From assembly GCA_963825575.1 (NCBI GenBank), contig CAWGUB010000006.1, forward strand, positions 124,001 through 188,000: DNA of 64,000 bases, written 5' to 3'. The translations under genes were made by a program, and so were the position numbers. The notes beneath the pieces are model-generated. The model saw nothing but the letters and a program-made list of their open reading frames with translations, had not been told where the DNA came from and made no database searches. This document shows, piece by piece, positions 41,851 to 50,175 of this stretch (positions within the stretch are counted from its first letter, which is position 1; every line of letters begins with the position of its first letter). This DNA comes from JAFDBW01 sp963825575. Lineage in GTDB: Bacteria > Desulfobacterota > Desulfuromonadia > Desulfuromonadales > BM103.

Positions 41851-42305
41851 GAAGGACCTTTCTTCCGATAGTATTTATGTTTAAGACGACCAGTCAGGTA
41901 AGCCTTGTCAGGAAACACGGACATCCCCGACATCGCCGTGCGACCGAGTAACATGCGGAATTTCATGTTGTCGCGGTTGGTCAGCGTTATCTCTATTCGT
42001 TTTTTTTGATCGCCGAGCACAACGTCTGTTTTTATCACATAACGCATCTCCCGATGGCCACCCGAGTCACTCACTGAGCGATAGTCACTGACCGGTGCCT
42101 CGCAAATAATCTCCAGGTCGAGGCGTTTCTGCAGCGGGTGCACGCCGAAGCGCACCATCTGCGCGCCGTCTTTTATAAACGGTTCGACAAAAAAGGCATG
42201 CAGCGCAGAGGTTCGTGCGCCGGTGTCAACCTTCGCTTTGATCGCAGGGATTTGCAACTCTGGCAGTGCCAGCCATTCACGCCAGCCGATAGTCAGGTTC
42301 TTCAT
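41847..42305 (-). CDS. rimB: RimB-type retropepsin-like protease (PF05618)
   Basis: A 152-residue protein often annotated as an ATP-dependent zinc protease. It carries the aspartic-protease-like motif VDTGARTSALHA (about 28-39) and a conserved second half (GRTAMSG). In Pseudomonas the RimB homologue removes glutamates added by RimK. ATG 42305 is used; a TTG at 42323 would add six residues. It is the first gene of the rimB-rimK-hydrolase-corA-mechanosensitive unit. The 307 bases to the divergent GNAT gene carry no obvious promoter or terminator. Confidence 0.88.
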   Translation of the reverse strand: MKNLTIGWREWLALPELQIPAIKAKVDTGARTSALHAFFVEPFIKDGAQMVRFGVHPLQKRLDLEIICEAPVSDYRSVSDSGGHREMRYVIKTDVVLGDQKKRIEITLTNRDNMKFRMLLGRTAMSGMSVFPDKAYLTGRLKHKYYRKKGPS

Positions 42306-42612
42306 CTCTTGTCCGTTGTCCAATCCAGTTAACTATATCGTACTTTAACGGTTATGCTTGCGCCTCAGAGCTGTGTTTTCAACAGTTTATCAGTCTGGTG
42401 CAAAAAGTGCGATATCATAGTGAAATGTGTCACTGAATTAAAGGGAAATCGCCTCTGCTGTACTGGGCTATTCTTCCCCGAGCAATCAGCCCGGGCAGAG
42501 ATGAAACCCAGGTCAGCCTGCTCAAGAATTTGATTTACAATTTGTGGAAACGTGCAATCATGTACAGCTAGAAGTTGCGAATAAAACTGTTTAAGGGGAC
42601 AAACAAAAGATC

Positions 42613-43125
42613 ATGGACAGGAAGCAGATTGAAACGGATGACACCCTCTACATCAGGGAAATAACGATCGACGACTTCGCCGAGGTTTTCCACCTTGGCG
42701 AGCAGCTTTTTACCTCCGATTATTCGCCCAGCATGTATCGCACCTGGGATGAGTACGAGATCACCACGATGTACAACTCCGACAGTGAACTCTGCCTGGT
42801 GGCGGAGCTTGAAGGAGAGATCGTCGGTTTTGCGTTGGGCACGACCGTAGACAAGAGCAACTCCGCCTGGAAGTACGGCTACCTGGTCTGGATCGGCGTG
42901 CGCCCCGGGTTGCAGAAAAAGGGTGTCGGCGACGGCCTGTTCAACGAAATAAAAAAACGCATGATGGAACAGGGCGTACGCATGGTCATTATCGATACCG
43001 ATGCGGACAATCAAGCAGGCATCCGTTTTTTCGAAAAGCACGGTTTCGGCAATGTCCAGAAGCATGTTTACATGACTCTCAACCTGGCCAAAAAGACCAG
43101 GAGAAGGGCACCACGCAAATCATGA
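42613..43125 (+). CDS. GNAT-family N-acetyltransferase
   Basis: A 170-residue acetyl-CoA-dependent acyltransferase. The CoA-binding A motif is VRPGLQKKGVGDGLF (R/Q-x-x-G-x-G/A pattern) at about residues 97-111. It should acetylate the amino group of an amino acid, peptide or protein end. It overlaps the M20 peptidase gene by 4 bases (ATGA), so an acetyl-adding and an acyl-removing or peptide-cleaving enzyme are made together. The basic tail (RRRAPRKS) is unusual. The real substrate is unknown. Confidence 0.87.
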   Translation: MDRKQIETDDTLYIREITIDDFAEVFHLGEQLFTSDYSPSMYRTWDEYEITTMYNSDSELCLVAELEGEIVGFALGTTVDKSNSAWKYGYLVWIGVRPGLQKKGVGDGLFNEIKKRMMEQGVRMVIIDTDADNQAGIRFFEKHGFGNVQKHVYMTLNLAKKTRRRAPRKS

Positions 43126-44255
43126 ACCAGGGTCTTCTGAAAAGGATCTGGGATGCCATCGATGGTGAACGTGTACGGCAGACCCTGATAGAAATGGTCG
43201 ACATCTACTCCCCTTCGGGGAAGGAAGAGGATATCCAGCTCTACATCCAGGCCCGGCTCGAGGCTGCCGGCCTCGCAGTGACCCGACAGGTTGTCGAGGA
43301 TGAACGCTACAACCTGTTTGCCACCCTGGGGGCGGGCACCCCGAGGCTGATCATGGTCGGGCATGTCGATACTGTTCCGGCCTGGAACCTGGAAGAGTAT
43401 TGTGCCGAAGAAGAATGGGGAGTCGTGCGTGGCCTCGGTGCCGCAGACATGAAGGGCGGCTGTGCAGCAATGCTCGAGGCCTGGCTGGCCCTCGCTGCCC
43501 TGCCGGAGGACCAGCGTCCTCCAGTCGGGCTGCTGTTCGTTGTCGGCGAAGAGGAGAATGGTGACGGCAGCGCCAAATTCCTTGAAGAGAACCAACCGCC
43601 GTGGGTGGTGATCGGTGAGCCGACCTCATTGTCGCCATGCCTGAGCCATTACGGTTATCTCGAAGTGGCCTTGACCACGCAAGGGCGCCGCATTCATTCA
43701 TCGCTGCCCGAACTCGGGCATAATGCAGTGGAGTCGATGCTGCGTTTCCTGCTGTTGCTCGGCAAAGAGCCGTTGTTCGACCGGGAGAGCACGCAGGTCG
43801 TCTATTCGATCCGGGAGATGAGCTCGTCACGTGCCGGTTTTGTGGTCCCCGACCAGTGTGAAACCTACATCGACCTGCACCTGCCGCCGGGGATGAGTCC
43901 GGAATCTGTCCAGGAGGCGATCCGCGCATGCGTCGCAAAGGCCGAGGCCCTGATCAAGGGGTTGAATCTCTCACTCTCCTTTGACTTCTCCTCACAGGGT
44001 TATGCCCTTGATGAGTTCGGCAGCTTCTCCGGAATCCTTGAAGACGTCTACACGCAACTCAACCTGCCGCTGCGATTCAGTCCATTCCGTTCCCATTCGG
44101 ACGGTAACCTGTTTTTCGGTGCCGGCTGCCGGCCGATGATTCTCGGCCCGGGCTCGCTGGAAACCGCCCACACTGCCGATGAGCAGACCTCGCTCGCGGA
44201 AGTCGAAGCGGCAGCGCGGATTTATGCGGCACTCTGCATGAGCTGTGCTGACTGA
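43122..44255 (+). CDS. M20-family metallopeptidase/deacylase (ArgE/DapE type)
   Basis: A 377-residue zinc hydrolase. Metal ligands and catalytic residues are in place: GHVDTVP (about 79-85), GAADMKGG, GEEENG and a C-terminal GSLETAHTADE. Members remove acyl groups from N-acyl amino acids or cleave dipeptides. Tight coupling with the GNAT gene, and the surrounding glutamyl-ligase genes, suggest a substrate such as an N-acetyl-glutamyl compound. Not enough can be seen to pick ArgE or DapE function. Confidence 0.9.
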   Translation: MNQGLLKRIWDAIDGERVRQTLIEMVDIYSPSGKEEDIQLYIQARLEAAGLAVTRQVVEDERYNLFATLGAGTPRLIMVGHVDTVPAWNLEEYCAEEEWGVVRGLGAADMKGGCAAMLEAWLALAALPEDQRPPVGLLFVVGEEENGDGSAKFLEENQPPWVVIGEPTSLSPCLSHYGYLEVALTTQGRRIHSSLPELGHNAVESMLRFLLLLGKEPLFDRESTQVVYSIREMSSSRAGFVVPDQCETYIDLHLPPGMSPESVQEAIRACVAKAEALIKGLNLSLSFDFSSQGYALDEFGSFSGILEDVYTQLNLPLRFSPFRSHSDGNLFFGAGCRPMILGPGSLETAHTADEQTSLAEVEAAARIYAALCMSCAD

Positions 44256-44357
44256 TCTTTTCTGATCCCCTGAATTTTGTCCTTGCCCGACGGTATTGGG
44301 ATGACTCTCAATACCAGCCGATTTCAAACCGGCCTTGCTCACCTTGGAGGATTCGAG

Positions 44358-45722
44358 ATGACCGAAGTTGACCTGTTAAAGAAACCCTGGGAAAGGCTGT
44401 TGGAACTGGTTGAAGCCGGGGACAGTGCTCGCCTGCTTGATTTTCTCAACAGCATCAACCCGATGGATACGGCGCTGGCCATCTCGCGCCTGCGCATGGA
44501 AGACCAGGGCCGACTTTTCTCCATGCTGAATCCGGTCGATGCGGCCGAAGTCATTGAAGATATCTCCGACACCCAGGCCGCCGATCTGATCGAAGAACTG
44601 ACTCCCGAGCAGGCTGCTGCCATCCTCGGTGAGCTGGACAGCGACCACGTCGCTGACCTGCTGGGCGAACTTGATGACGAAGACGCCCAGGCAATCATTG
44701 ATGAGATGGCTCCCGACGAAGCCGAAGAAGCACGGCAATTTCTCGAATATCCGCCTGACACAGCCGGCGGACTGATGGTTTCAGAATACCTCGATTACCT
44801 GGTTGACCAGAAGATTCATGATGTCCACGTTGATTTACAGGCAAATCGCCAGGAGTATGTCGATTACCATGTCCAGTACCTTTATGTGACCGACCAGTCA
44901 GGAGGCCTCTGTGGTGTGCTACGCATGCACGACCTGCTGTTTCTGAACCATGCCTCTTTATTGCAGCAGGTGATGATCAGCCCGCCACTGCAGGTCACGG
45001 TCGATGCCACGCTTGAGGACCTGCGAAATTTTTTCGAGGAGCACGACCTGTTCGGTGTGCCGGTGGTGGACGCAGAGAACCGGCTGGTCGGTGTCGTCCT
45101 CCCTGAGGCGGTCGAGGAGGCCCGGCGCAAGCGCAGCGTTCACCAGTTTCTTGGCTTTTCAGGGATCGTTGGCGGCGAGGAGTTCCGCTCCATGCCGTTG
45201 CTGCAGAGGTCCGGTCGCCGGCTCTCATGGCTTTCGCTGAACATCGTGCTGAACATCATCGCCGCAAGCGTCATCGCCTTCTACCAGGACACCCTGGCCG
45301 CGGTGATTGCCCTGGCGGTTTTCCTGCCAATGGTCAGCGACATGAGTGGCTGCTCGGGCAACCAGGCCGTGGCAGTCAGCATGCGCGAGCTCTCTCTGGG
45401 ACTGGTCCGGCCCAACGAACTGGCGCGGGTATTGGCCAAAGAGGCCGGGATCGGGCTTCTGAACGGACTGGCCCTTGGATTGATGCTTGGCACAGCGGCC
45501 TGGCTCTGGAAGGGCAACCCCTTCCTGGGCCTCGTCGTCGGCGGAGCCCTGGCCCTGAATACGTTTGTCGCCGTCTCGTTTGGTGGCCTGATCCCGTTGG
45601 TGCTCAAACGCATGAAACTTGACCCTGCGCTGGTGTCCAGCCCCTTGCTCACCACGGTCACTGATATGTGCGGGTTCTTCTTCGTGCTGAGCTTTGCATC
45701 GATCATTTTGGAACGGCTTTAG
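44358..45722 (+). CDS. mgtE: MgtE-family magnesium transporter
   Basis: A 454-residue Mg2+ channel. Domains: helical N domain rich in Asp/Glu (about 15-130), two CBS domains (about 135-265) that close the channel at high cytosolic Mg2+, and five membrane helices at the C-terminus (about 290-450). The start ATG 44358 has GGAGG 8 bases upstream; the open frame back to 44277 is not used. It follows the M20 gene by about 100 bases and is the second Mg2+ transporter of this block after CorA. Confidence 0.93.
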   Translation: MTEVDLLKKPWERLLELVEAGDSARLLDFLNSINPMDTALAISRLRMEDQGRLFSMLNPVDAAEVIEDISDTQAADLIEELTPEQAAAILGELDSDHVADLLGELDDEDAQAIIDEMAPDEAEEARQFLEYPPDTAGGLMVSEYLDYLVDQKIHDVHVDLQANRQEYVDYHVQYLYVTDQSGGLCGVLRMHDLLFLNHASLLQQVMISPPLQVTVDATLEDLRNFFEEHDLFGVPVVDAENRLVGVVLPEAVEEARRKRSVHQFLGFSGIVGGEEFRSMPLLQRSGRRLSWLSLNIVLNIIAASVIAFYQDTLAAVIALAVFLPMVSDMSGCSGNQAVAVSMRELSLGLVRPNELARVLAKEAGIGLLNGLALGLMLGTAAWLWKGNPFLGLVVGGALALNTFVAVSFGGLIPLVLKRMKLDPALVSSPLLTTVTDMCGFFFVLSFASIILERL

Positions 45723-45817
45723 AAAATTCAGCGACAGTTATCTCATTTGGCGGCAGGACAGAGAAAATAGGTAAATGTCACCAATTTATATGATTTTGAT
45801 TGTGTTATTTTTAGACT

Positions 45818-45826
45818 TGCTATAAT
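45818..45826 (+). promoter_or_regulatory. Extended -10 promoter of C39/ATP-grasp/GCS2 operon
   Basis: TGCTATAAT (extended -10) at 45818-45826 within a long AT-rich stretch. The expected start point near 45833 leaves only 15 bases before the ATG at 45848, or about 57 before the in-frame ATG at 45890. Confidence 0.55.
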
Positions 45827-45847
45827 TGGTTCGCGTCACAAACCGTC

Positions 45848-46630
45848 ATGCCGATCCCGGCTATTCGAGAATGTGACTTCTGGCAAGATATGGAGACTCG
45901 CCTCTCCCTCGACATCCTCCCGCAGCCGGATGAATTGACCTGCGGCCCGACCTGCCTGCACGCGGTCTACCGTTATTACGGCGATGATATCTCCCTGGAC
46001 CAGGTGATTGCCGAGGTGTCGATGCTTGAAAGCGGCGGCACCCTAGGAGTCTGGCTTGCCTGTCATGCTCTCAAGCGCGGCTACCGTGCGACGATCTACA
46101 CCTTTAAACTGCAACTGTTCGATCCGAGCTGGTTCCAGCCCGGCGCCCCGGATATCGTCAAACGCCTCGAAGCGCAACTGGAGGTCAAGGACGACCTCAG
46201 GCTTCATATCGCAACACGTGCTTACCTTGAATATTTCCGCCTCGGCGGCAAGTTGAAACTCGCTGACCTGACCCCTGCACTGATTCGCCGTTACCTGAAA
46301 CGCCAGCGGCCGATCATCGCTGGGTTGAGCGCGACGTTTCTCTACCGCAGTACTCGCGAGTTCGGCGACAATTGCGATTACGACGATGTGCGCGGCGAAC
46401 CGTCCGGGCATTTCGTGGTCCTGTGCGGCTATGATCGCCAGACCCGAGAAACGCTGATCGCAGACCCTTTGAAAATCAACCCTCTCGGTGCAGGGCAGAC
46501 ATACCGCAGCCCGATCAACCGGGTCATCAACTCGGTCCTGCTCGGTGTTCTGACTTACGACGGCAACCTGATCATCCTGGAACCTGCAAAAGACAAGGAG
46601 AACTCCCATGCCAAGTCTTATAGTCGTTGA
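45848..46630 (+). CDS. C39-like cysteine peptidase-family protein
   Basis: A 260-residue papain-like protein of the C39-related family. Catalytic residues are visible: Cys32 in LTCGPTC, a His in SGHFVVLCGY (about 196) and an Asp in IADPLK (about 212). Unlike ABC-coupled C39 peptidases it stands alone and is soluble. Two starts are possible, 45848 and 45890 (METRLSLDIL); the second fits the promoter better but has no ribosome site either. It overlaps the ATP-grasp gene by 23 bases and starts a four-gene operon. It may trim or transfer peptides made by its neighbours; that is inference. Confidence 0.8.
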   Translation: MPIPAIRECDFWQDMETRLSLDILPQPDELTCGPTCLHAVYRYYGDDISLDQVIAEVSMLESGGTLGVWLACHALKRGYRATIYTFKLQLFDPSWFQPGAPDIVKRLEAQLEVKDDLRLHIATRAYLEYFRLGGKLKLADLTPALIRRYLKRQRPIIAGLSATFLYRSTREFGDNCDYDDVRGEPSGHFVVLCGYDRQTRETLIADPLKINPLGAGQTYRSPINRVINSVLLGVLTYDGNLIILEPAKDKENSHAKSYSR

Positions 46631-48065
46631 TAATCCCGGCGACTGGCCGCACAGCATTGCCGACGCCGAAGTTGTCGAAGCCCGCCAGTATCTCACCGAC
46701 TCTGGTTACATCAACCGCAGGAATCTCAAGGTCTACAATCTCTGCCGTTCCTACCGCTATCAGAGCATCGGCTACTACGTTTCGTTGCTTGCTGCGGCAC
46801 GCGGCCATCGGCCGCAGCCAGGCGTACAGACGATCCAGGACCTCAAGTCTTCCGTCGTCATCCGGTCGATCTCCGACGAACTGGATCAATTGATCCAGAA
46901 GAGCCTGCAGCCGTTGCAGAGCAAGGATTTCACTTTGAGCATCTATTTCGGATGCAACCTCGCCAAGCGCTATGACCGGTTGGCCGTGAAGCTGTTTGCC
47001 CTGTTCCAGGCCCCCCTGATGCGTGCCCAGTTCACCTGGAGCCTGCGCCAGAAGAAATGGCTGCTGCAGAGCATTGCTCCGGTAGCCGTGAGCGACGTGC
47101 CGTCCGAGCATGGTGATTTCCTCCTCGAAGCGGCGAGTAAATATTTTTCCGGGCGACAGACCTGGCCGAAGAACCGCAAACGCCCAAGTTACGACCTGGC
47201 GATCCTGGTCAACGCCGACGAGGCCGAACCCCCCTCCGATGAAAGGGCTTTGCTGAAATTCGAAAAAGCCGCTCTGCGGGCCGGATTCGCCCCGGTCCGG
47301 ATCACGCGTGATGACTACGGCAGGATCGCCGAATTCGATGCCCTGCTGATTCGCGAGACGACCAGCGTTAACCATCACACCTACCGGTTCGCGCGCCGCG
47401 CTGCCGCCGAAGGGCTGGTGGTGATTGACGACCCGGAGTCGATTCTGAAATGCACCAACAAGGTGTTTTTGGCCGAGATTCTCGAGCGCCACAAGCTGCG
47501 TACGCCGCGGACCCTGATCGTGCACCGTGACAATCGGAAGATTATCGCCGATGAACTAGGTTTCCCGGTCGTGCTGAAACAGCCTGACTCTTCCTTCTCG
47601 CAGGGGGTCGTCAAAGCCGGTGACAGGGAGGAACTGAAAACATGCCTGGAGCGCCTGCTCGCCAAGTCCGACCTGGTGATTGCCCAGGAATTCCTGCCGA
47701 CCTCCTTCGACTGGCGGGTCGGGGTCTTTGATCGCCAGCCGTTGTACGCCTGTCGTTACTATATGGCCAGTAAACACTGGCAGATCCTCAAGCGTGATGG
47801 CGGCGGTTCCAAAACCGATGAGGGACGTTTCGAAACCCTGCCGGTAGAGCATTTGCCGGCGCAGGTACTGCGCACGGCGATCAAGGCAGCCAACCTGATC
47901 GGCGATGGACTTTATGGCGTCGACCTGAAGCAGGTGGGTGACAAGGTCTATGTTATCGAGGTGAATGACAATCCGAATATCGATGCGGGTGTCGAGGACA
48001 AGTATCTCAAGAATGAGCTGTACGACAGGATCATGCAGGTCATCTCAGCGGCGCGTGGAACATAA
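46608..48065 (+). CDS. RimK-like ATP-grasp ligase with RLAN N-terminal domain
   Basis: A 485-residue protein in two parts. Residues 1-180 match the RimK-like ATP-grasp N-terminal domain (RLAN), seen only with this ligase family. Residues about 190-485 are the ATP-grasp core with DLKQVGDKVYVIEVNDNPNID as the Mg2+/ATP site (Glu and Asn ligands). It should form an amide bond using ATP, probably adding an acidic amino acid to a peptide or protein. AAGGAG precedes ATG 46608. It is different from the canonical RimK at 40.9 kb. Genes for C39-like peptidase and GCS2 flank it. Confidence 0.88.
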   Translation: MPSLIVVDNPGDWPHSIADAEVVEARQYLTDSGYINRRNLKVYNLCRSYRYQSIGYYVSLLAAARGHRPQPGVQTIQDLKSSVVIRSISDELDQLIQKSLQPLQSKDFTLSIYFGCNLAKRYDRLAVKLFALFQAPLMRAQFTWSLRQKKWLLQSIAPVAVSDVPSEHGDFLLEAASKYFSGRQTWPKNRKRPSYDLAILVNADEAEPPSDERALLKFEKAALRAGFAPVRITRDDYGRIAEFDALLIRETTSVNHHTYRFARRAAAEGLVVIDDPESILKCTNKVFLAEILERHKLRTPRTLIVHRDNRKIIADELGFPVVLKQPDSSFSQGVVKAGDREELKTCLERLLAKSDLVIAQEFLPTSFDWRVGVFDRQPLYACRYYMASKHWQILKRDGGGSKTDEGRFETLPVEHLPAQVLRTAIKAANLIGDGLYGVDLKQVGDKVYVIEVNDNPNIDAGVEDKYLKNELYDRIMQVISAARGT

Positions 48066-48077
48066 GAGGGGGCACTT

Positions 48078-49310
48078 GTGAGCGGCACAGGGGGATTGGG
48101 CCTTTTCCAGGGATTCGGGGTCGAACTCGAGTACATGATCGTCGACCGCAACACCCTGACCATCTTGCCCGTGGCCGACCTGGTGCTCAAAGAAGTTGCC
48201 GGTGAAATGACGAATGAAGTCAAGCGCGGTGCTTTGCGCTGGTCCAACGAGCTGGTTTTGCATGTCCTCGAGCTGAAGACCAACGGCCCGGCTCCGGTCC
48301 TGGGTGGGCTGGCTGACGAATTTATCCGTCAGGGCCGCCAGGTAAACCAGCTCCTCGAAGCCTATGGCGGTATGTTGATGCCGGGGGCGATGCACCCCTG
48401 GATGAACCCGGATCTGGAGACACGACTCTGGCCGCATGGGGATCGCACCATCTATGCTGCCTATGACCGGATCTTCGGTTGCCGTGGTCACGGCTGGAGC
48501 AACCTGCAGAGCGCGCACCTGAACCTGCCGTTTGATGGCGACGAAGAGTTCGGTCGTCTGCACGCGGCCATTCGCCTGGTGCTGCCGTTGCTGCCGGCGA
48601 TCGCCGCAGCCAGTCCGGTGGTCAATGGCCGGGTGACCGGTCTGCTCGACAACCGTATCGAGATGTACCGTGTCAACCAGGCGCGGATCCCCTCGATTAC
48701 CGGCCAGGTGATTCCGGAGGCCGCTTTCACCGTCGAAGCCTATCAGAAGACGATCCTGGAAACGCTTTACCGTGACATTGCACCGCACGATCCGGAAGGG
48801 ATCCTGCAAGAGGAGTGGCTAAACTCTCGCGGTGCCATCGCCCGCTTCGAGCGTAACGCAATCGAGATTAGACTGCTCGATGTCCAGGAAAGTCCACTGT
48901 CTGATCTGGCGATTATTACTCTCCTGGTAGAAGTCCTGCGCGAACTGATTGCCGAGACCCGCGCGCCGTGGTCAGAGCAGCAGTTATGGTCGGAGACGGC
49001 GCTTGCCGAGATTTTTCTTGCGGTCCTGCAAGAGGGCCGCGGGGCCCTGGTCAAAGATCCACGCTACCTGGCGATGTTCGGTCTCCAGGTCGACTGTTTA
49101 TCAGTCGGCGAGTTGTGGCAAACGCTTGCTGAGCGCCTCCTGGCCAGAAGTGATGAGGCCTGGGCTCCTCTGCAGGTGATCCTGGATGAGGGGCCATTGG
49201 CGCGGCGGATTCTCCGAGCCCTTGGCCCGGAGCCCGACCGCGACCGGCTGGCGGCCGTGTATCGCGAGCTGTGCGACTGCCTGCAGGAAGGGAGAATGTA
49301 CCATGCCTGA
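48078..49310 (+). CDS. GCS2-family carboxylate-amine ligase (YbdK-like)
   Basis: A 410-residue ligase of the glutamate-cysteine ligase family 2. The GFGVELEYMIVD start and the HGWSNLQSAHLNLPF segment mark the family, and the fold makes gamma-glutamyl amides with ATP. Whether this member uses cysteine or another amine is unknown; members beside RLAN ATP-grasp genes have no proven substrate that I can name. The GTG start at 48078 follows AGAGGGGG. It overlaps the next gene by 8 bases. Confidence 0.87.
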   Translation: MSGTGGLGLFQGFGVELEYMIVDRNTLTILPVADLVLKEVAGEMTNEVKRGALRWSNELVLHVLELKTNGPAPVLGGLADEFIRQGRQVNQLLEAYGGMLMPGAMHPWMNPDLETRLWPHGDRTIYAAYDRIFGCRGHGWSNLQSAHLNLPFDGDEEFGRLHAAIRLVLPLLPAIAAASPVVNGRVTGLLDNRIEMYRVNQARIPSITGQVIPEAAFTVEAYQKTILETLYRDIAPHDPEGILQEEWLNSRGAIARFERNAIEIRLLDVQESPLSDLAIITLLVEVLRELIAETRAPWSEQQLWSETALAEIFLAVLQEGRGALVKDPRYLAMFGLQVDCLSVGELWQTLAERLLARSDEAWAPLQVILDEGPLARRILRALGPEPDRDRLAAVYRELCDCLQEGRMYHA

Positions 49311-50019
49311 CGTGGCGCTGCTGATTACCTGCGAACACGCAGTCAATCATGTCCCGAAAGCATGGTCGGTTCTTTTTACCGGCTGTCCGGAGGTGCTCGG
49401 GTCTCACCGGGCCTTCGATCAGGGGGCTGCCGAGTTGGCACGGCATCTTGCCACCACCATGCCAGCAACGCTGTTTGAGGCGAAACTGACCCGGCTCCTG
49501 GTTGATCATAACCGCTCGCCGCATAATCGTTCGCTCTGGTCGGAGTTCAGCAGGAATTTGCCCGCTCAGGAGAAGACCTTGCTGCTTGATGAATACTACC
49601 AGCCCTTTCGTGAGCAGACATCCCGGTGGATTGCCGAACGGCACCTTGCAGGGGACAGGGTGCTACACCTTTCCGTGCATTCTTTTACTCCCGTCCTTGA
49701 CGGCAAGGTTCGCGATCTCGACATCGGCCTCCTTTATGACACAAATCGTTCGGACGAGGCATTTCTGGCCGATATATGGAAGTCACGATTGACAGCCGGC
49801 AAACCGGAGCTCAAAGTGCGGTTCAACGTTCCTTACCGCGGGCGTAGCGACTGCCATCAGACGTCCTATCGGCAACGATACAAAAGCGGCGCCTACCAGG
49901 GCATTGAGTTGGAGGTCAATCAGGACCTTGTCTCCAACCAGCAGGGCTGGAAGGATGCAAAAAAGCTGCTTGCGGAGAGCTTGCGAGGCGCGCTGGTTGA
50001 GATAACCACGGACGAATAA
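49303..50019 (+). CDS. N-formylglutamate amidohydrolase-family protein
   Basis: A 238-residue hydrolase of the HutG/FGase family. The metal-binding CEHAVNHVP motif is at about 9-17 and further His/Asp residues follow (VDHNRSPHNRS, LSVHSFTPV). HutG cleaves N-formyl-glutamate to formate and glutamate, but no histidine-degradation genes are near, so the real substrate is probably an N-acylated glutamyl compound made by the upstream enzymes. ATG 49303 with AGGAAGGGAG upstream is preferred over the longer frame from 49186. It is the last gene of its operon. Confidence 0.87.
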   Translation: MPDVALLITCEHAVNHVPKAWSVLFTGCPEVLGSHRAFDQGAAELARHLATTMPATLFEAKLTRLLVDHNRSPHNRSLWSEFSRNLPAQEKTLLLDEYYQPFREQTSRWIAERHLAGDRVLHLSVHSFTPVLDGKVRDLDIGLLYDTNRSDEAFLADIWKSRLTAGKPELKVRFNVPYRGRSDCHQTSYRQRYKSGAYQGIELEVNQDLVSNQQGWKDAKKLLAESLRGALVEITTDE

Positions 50020-50062
50020 CGTGATACTTGCATTCGGTGATAGACGGGCGTACTATCCCGCT

Positions 50063-50093
50063 CAGCTGCTCCATCAGGGAGCAGCTGTTTTTC
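50063..50093 (+). terminator. Terminator of the C39/ATP-grasp/GCS2/amidohydrolase operon
   Basis: Stem CAGCTGCTCC / GGGAGCAGCTG with a 4-base loop, then TTTTTC, 44 bases after the stop. Confidence 0.88.
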
Positions 50094-50175
50094 GTTGTGG
50101 CGGCTGTCATGCCTGCCTTTCGGCCGCTGTTTGCCATACCTTCCGGAGCTGAAAGATGTTCCAGGACTGCTTGCG

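Noticed and set aside
44292..44315. Hairpin before mgtE as an M-box magnesium riboswitch
   Set aside because: Only a 7-bp stem with a 10-base loop in a gap of about 100 bases; the M-box is much larger and none of its core strings is present.
42613..49310. N-acetylglutaminylglutamine amide (NAGGN) osmolyte cluster
   Set aside because: The defining asparagine-synthase-like and Ngg fusion genes are absent; only an acetyltransferase and ATP-grasp genes are shared in type.
48078..50019. Glutathione synthesis (gshA) with histidine degradation (hutG)
   Set aside because: The GCS2 family is not the main glutathione ligase and no other gsh or hut gene is present, so pathway names based on one homologue are not supported.
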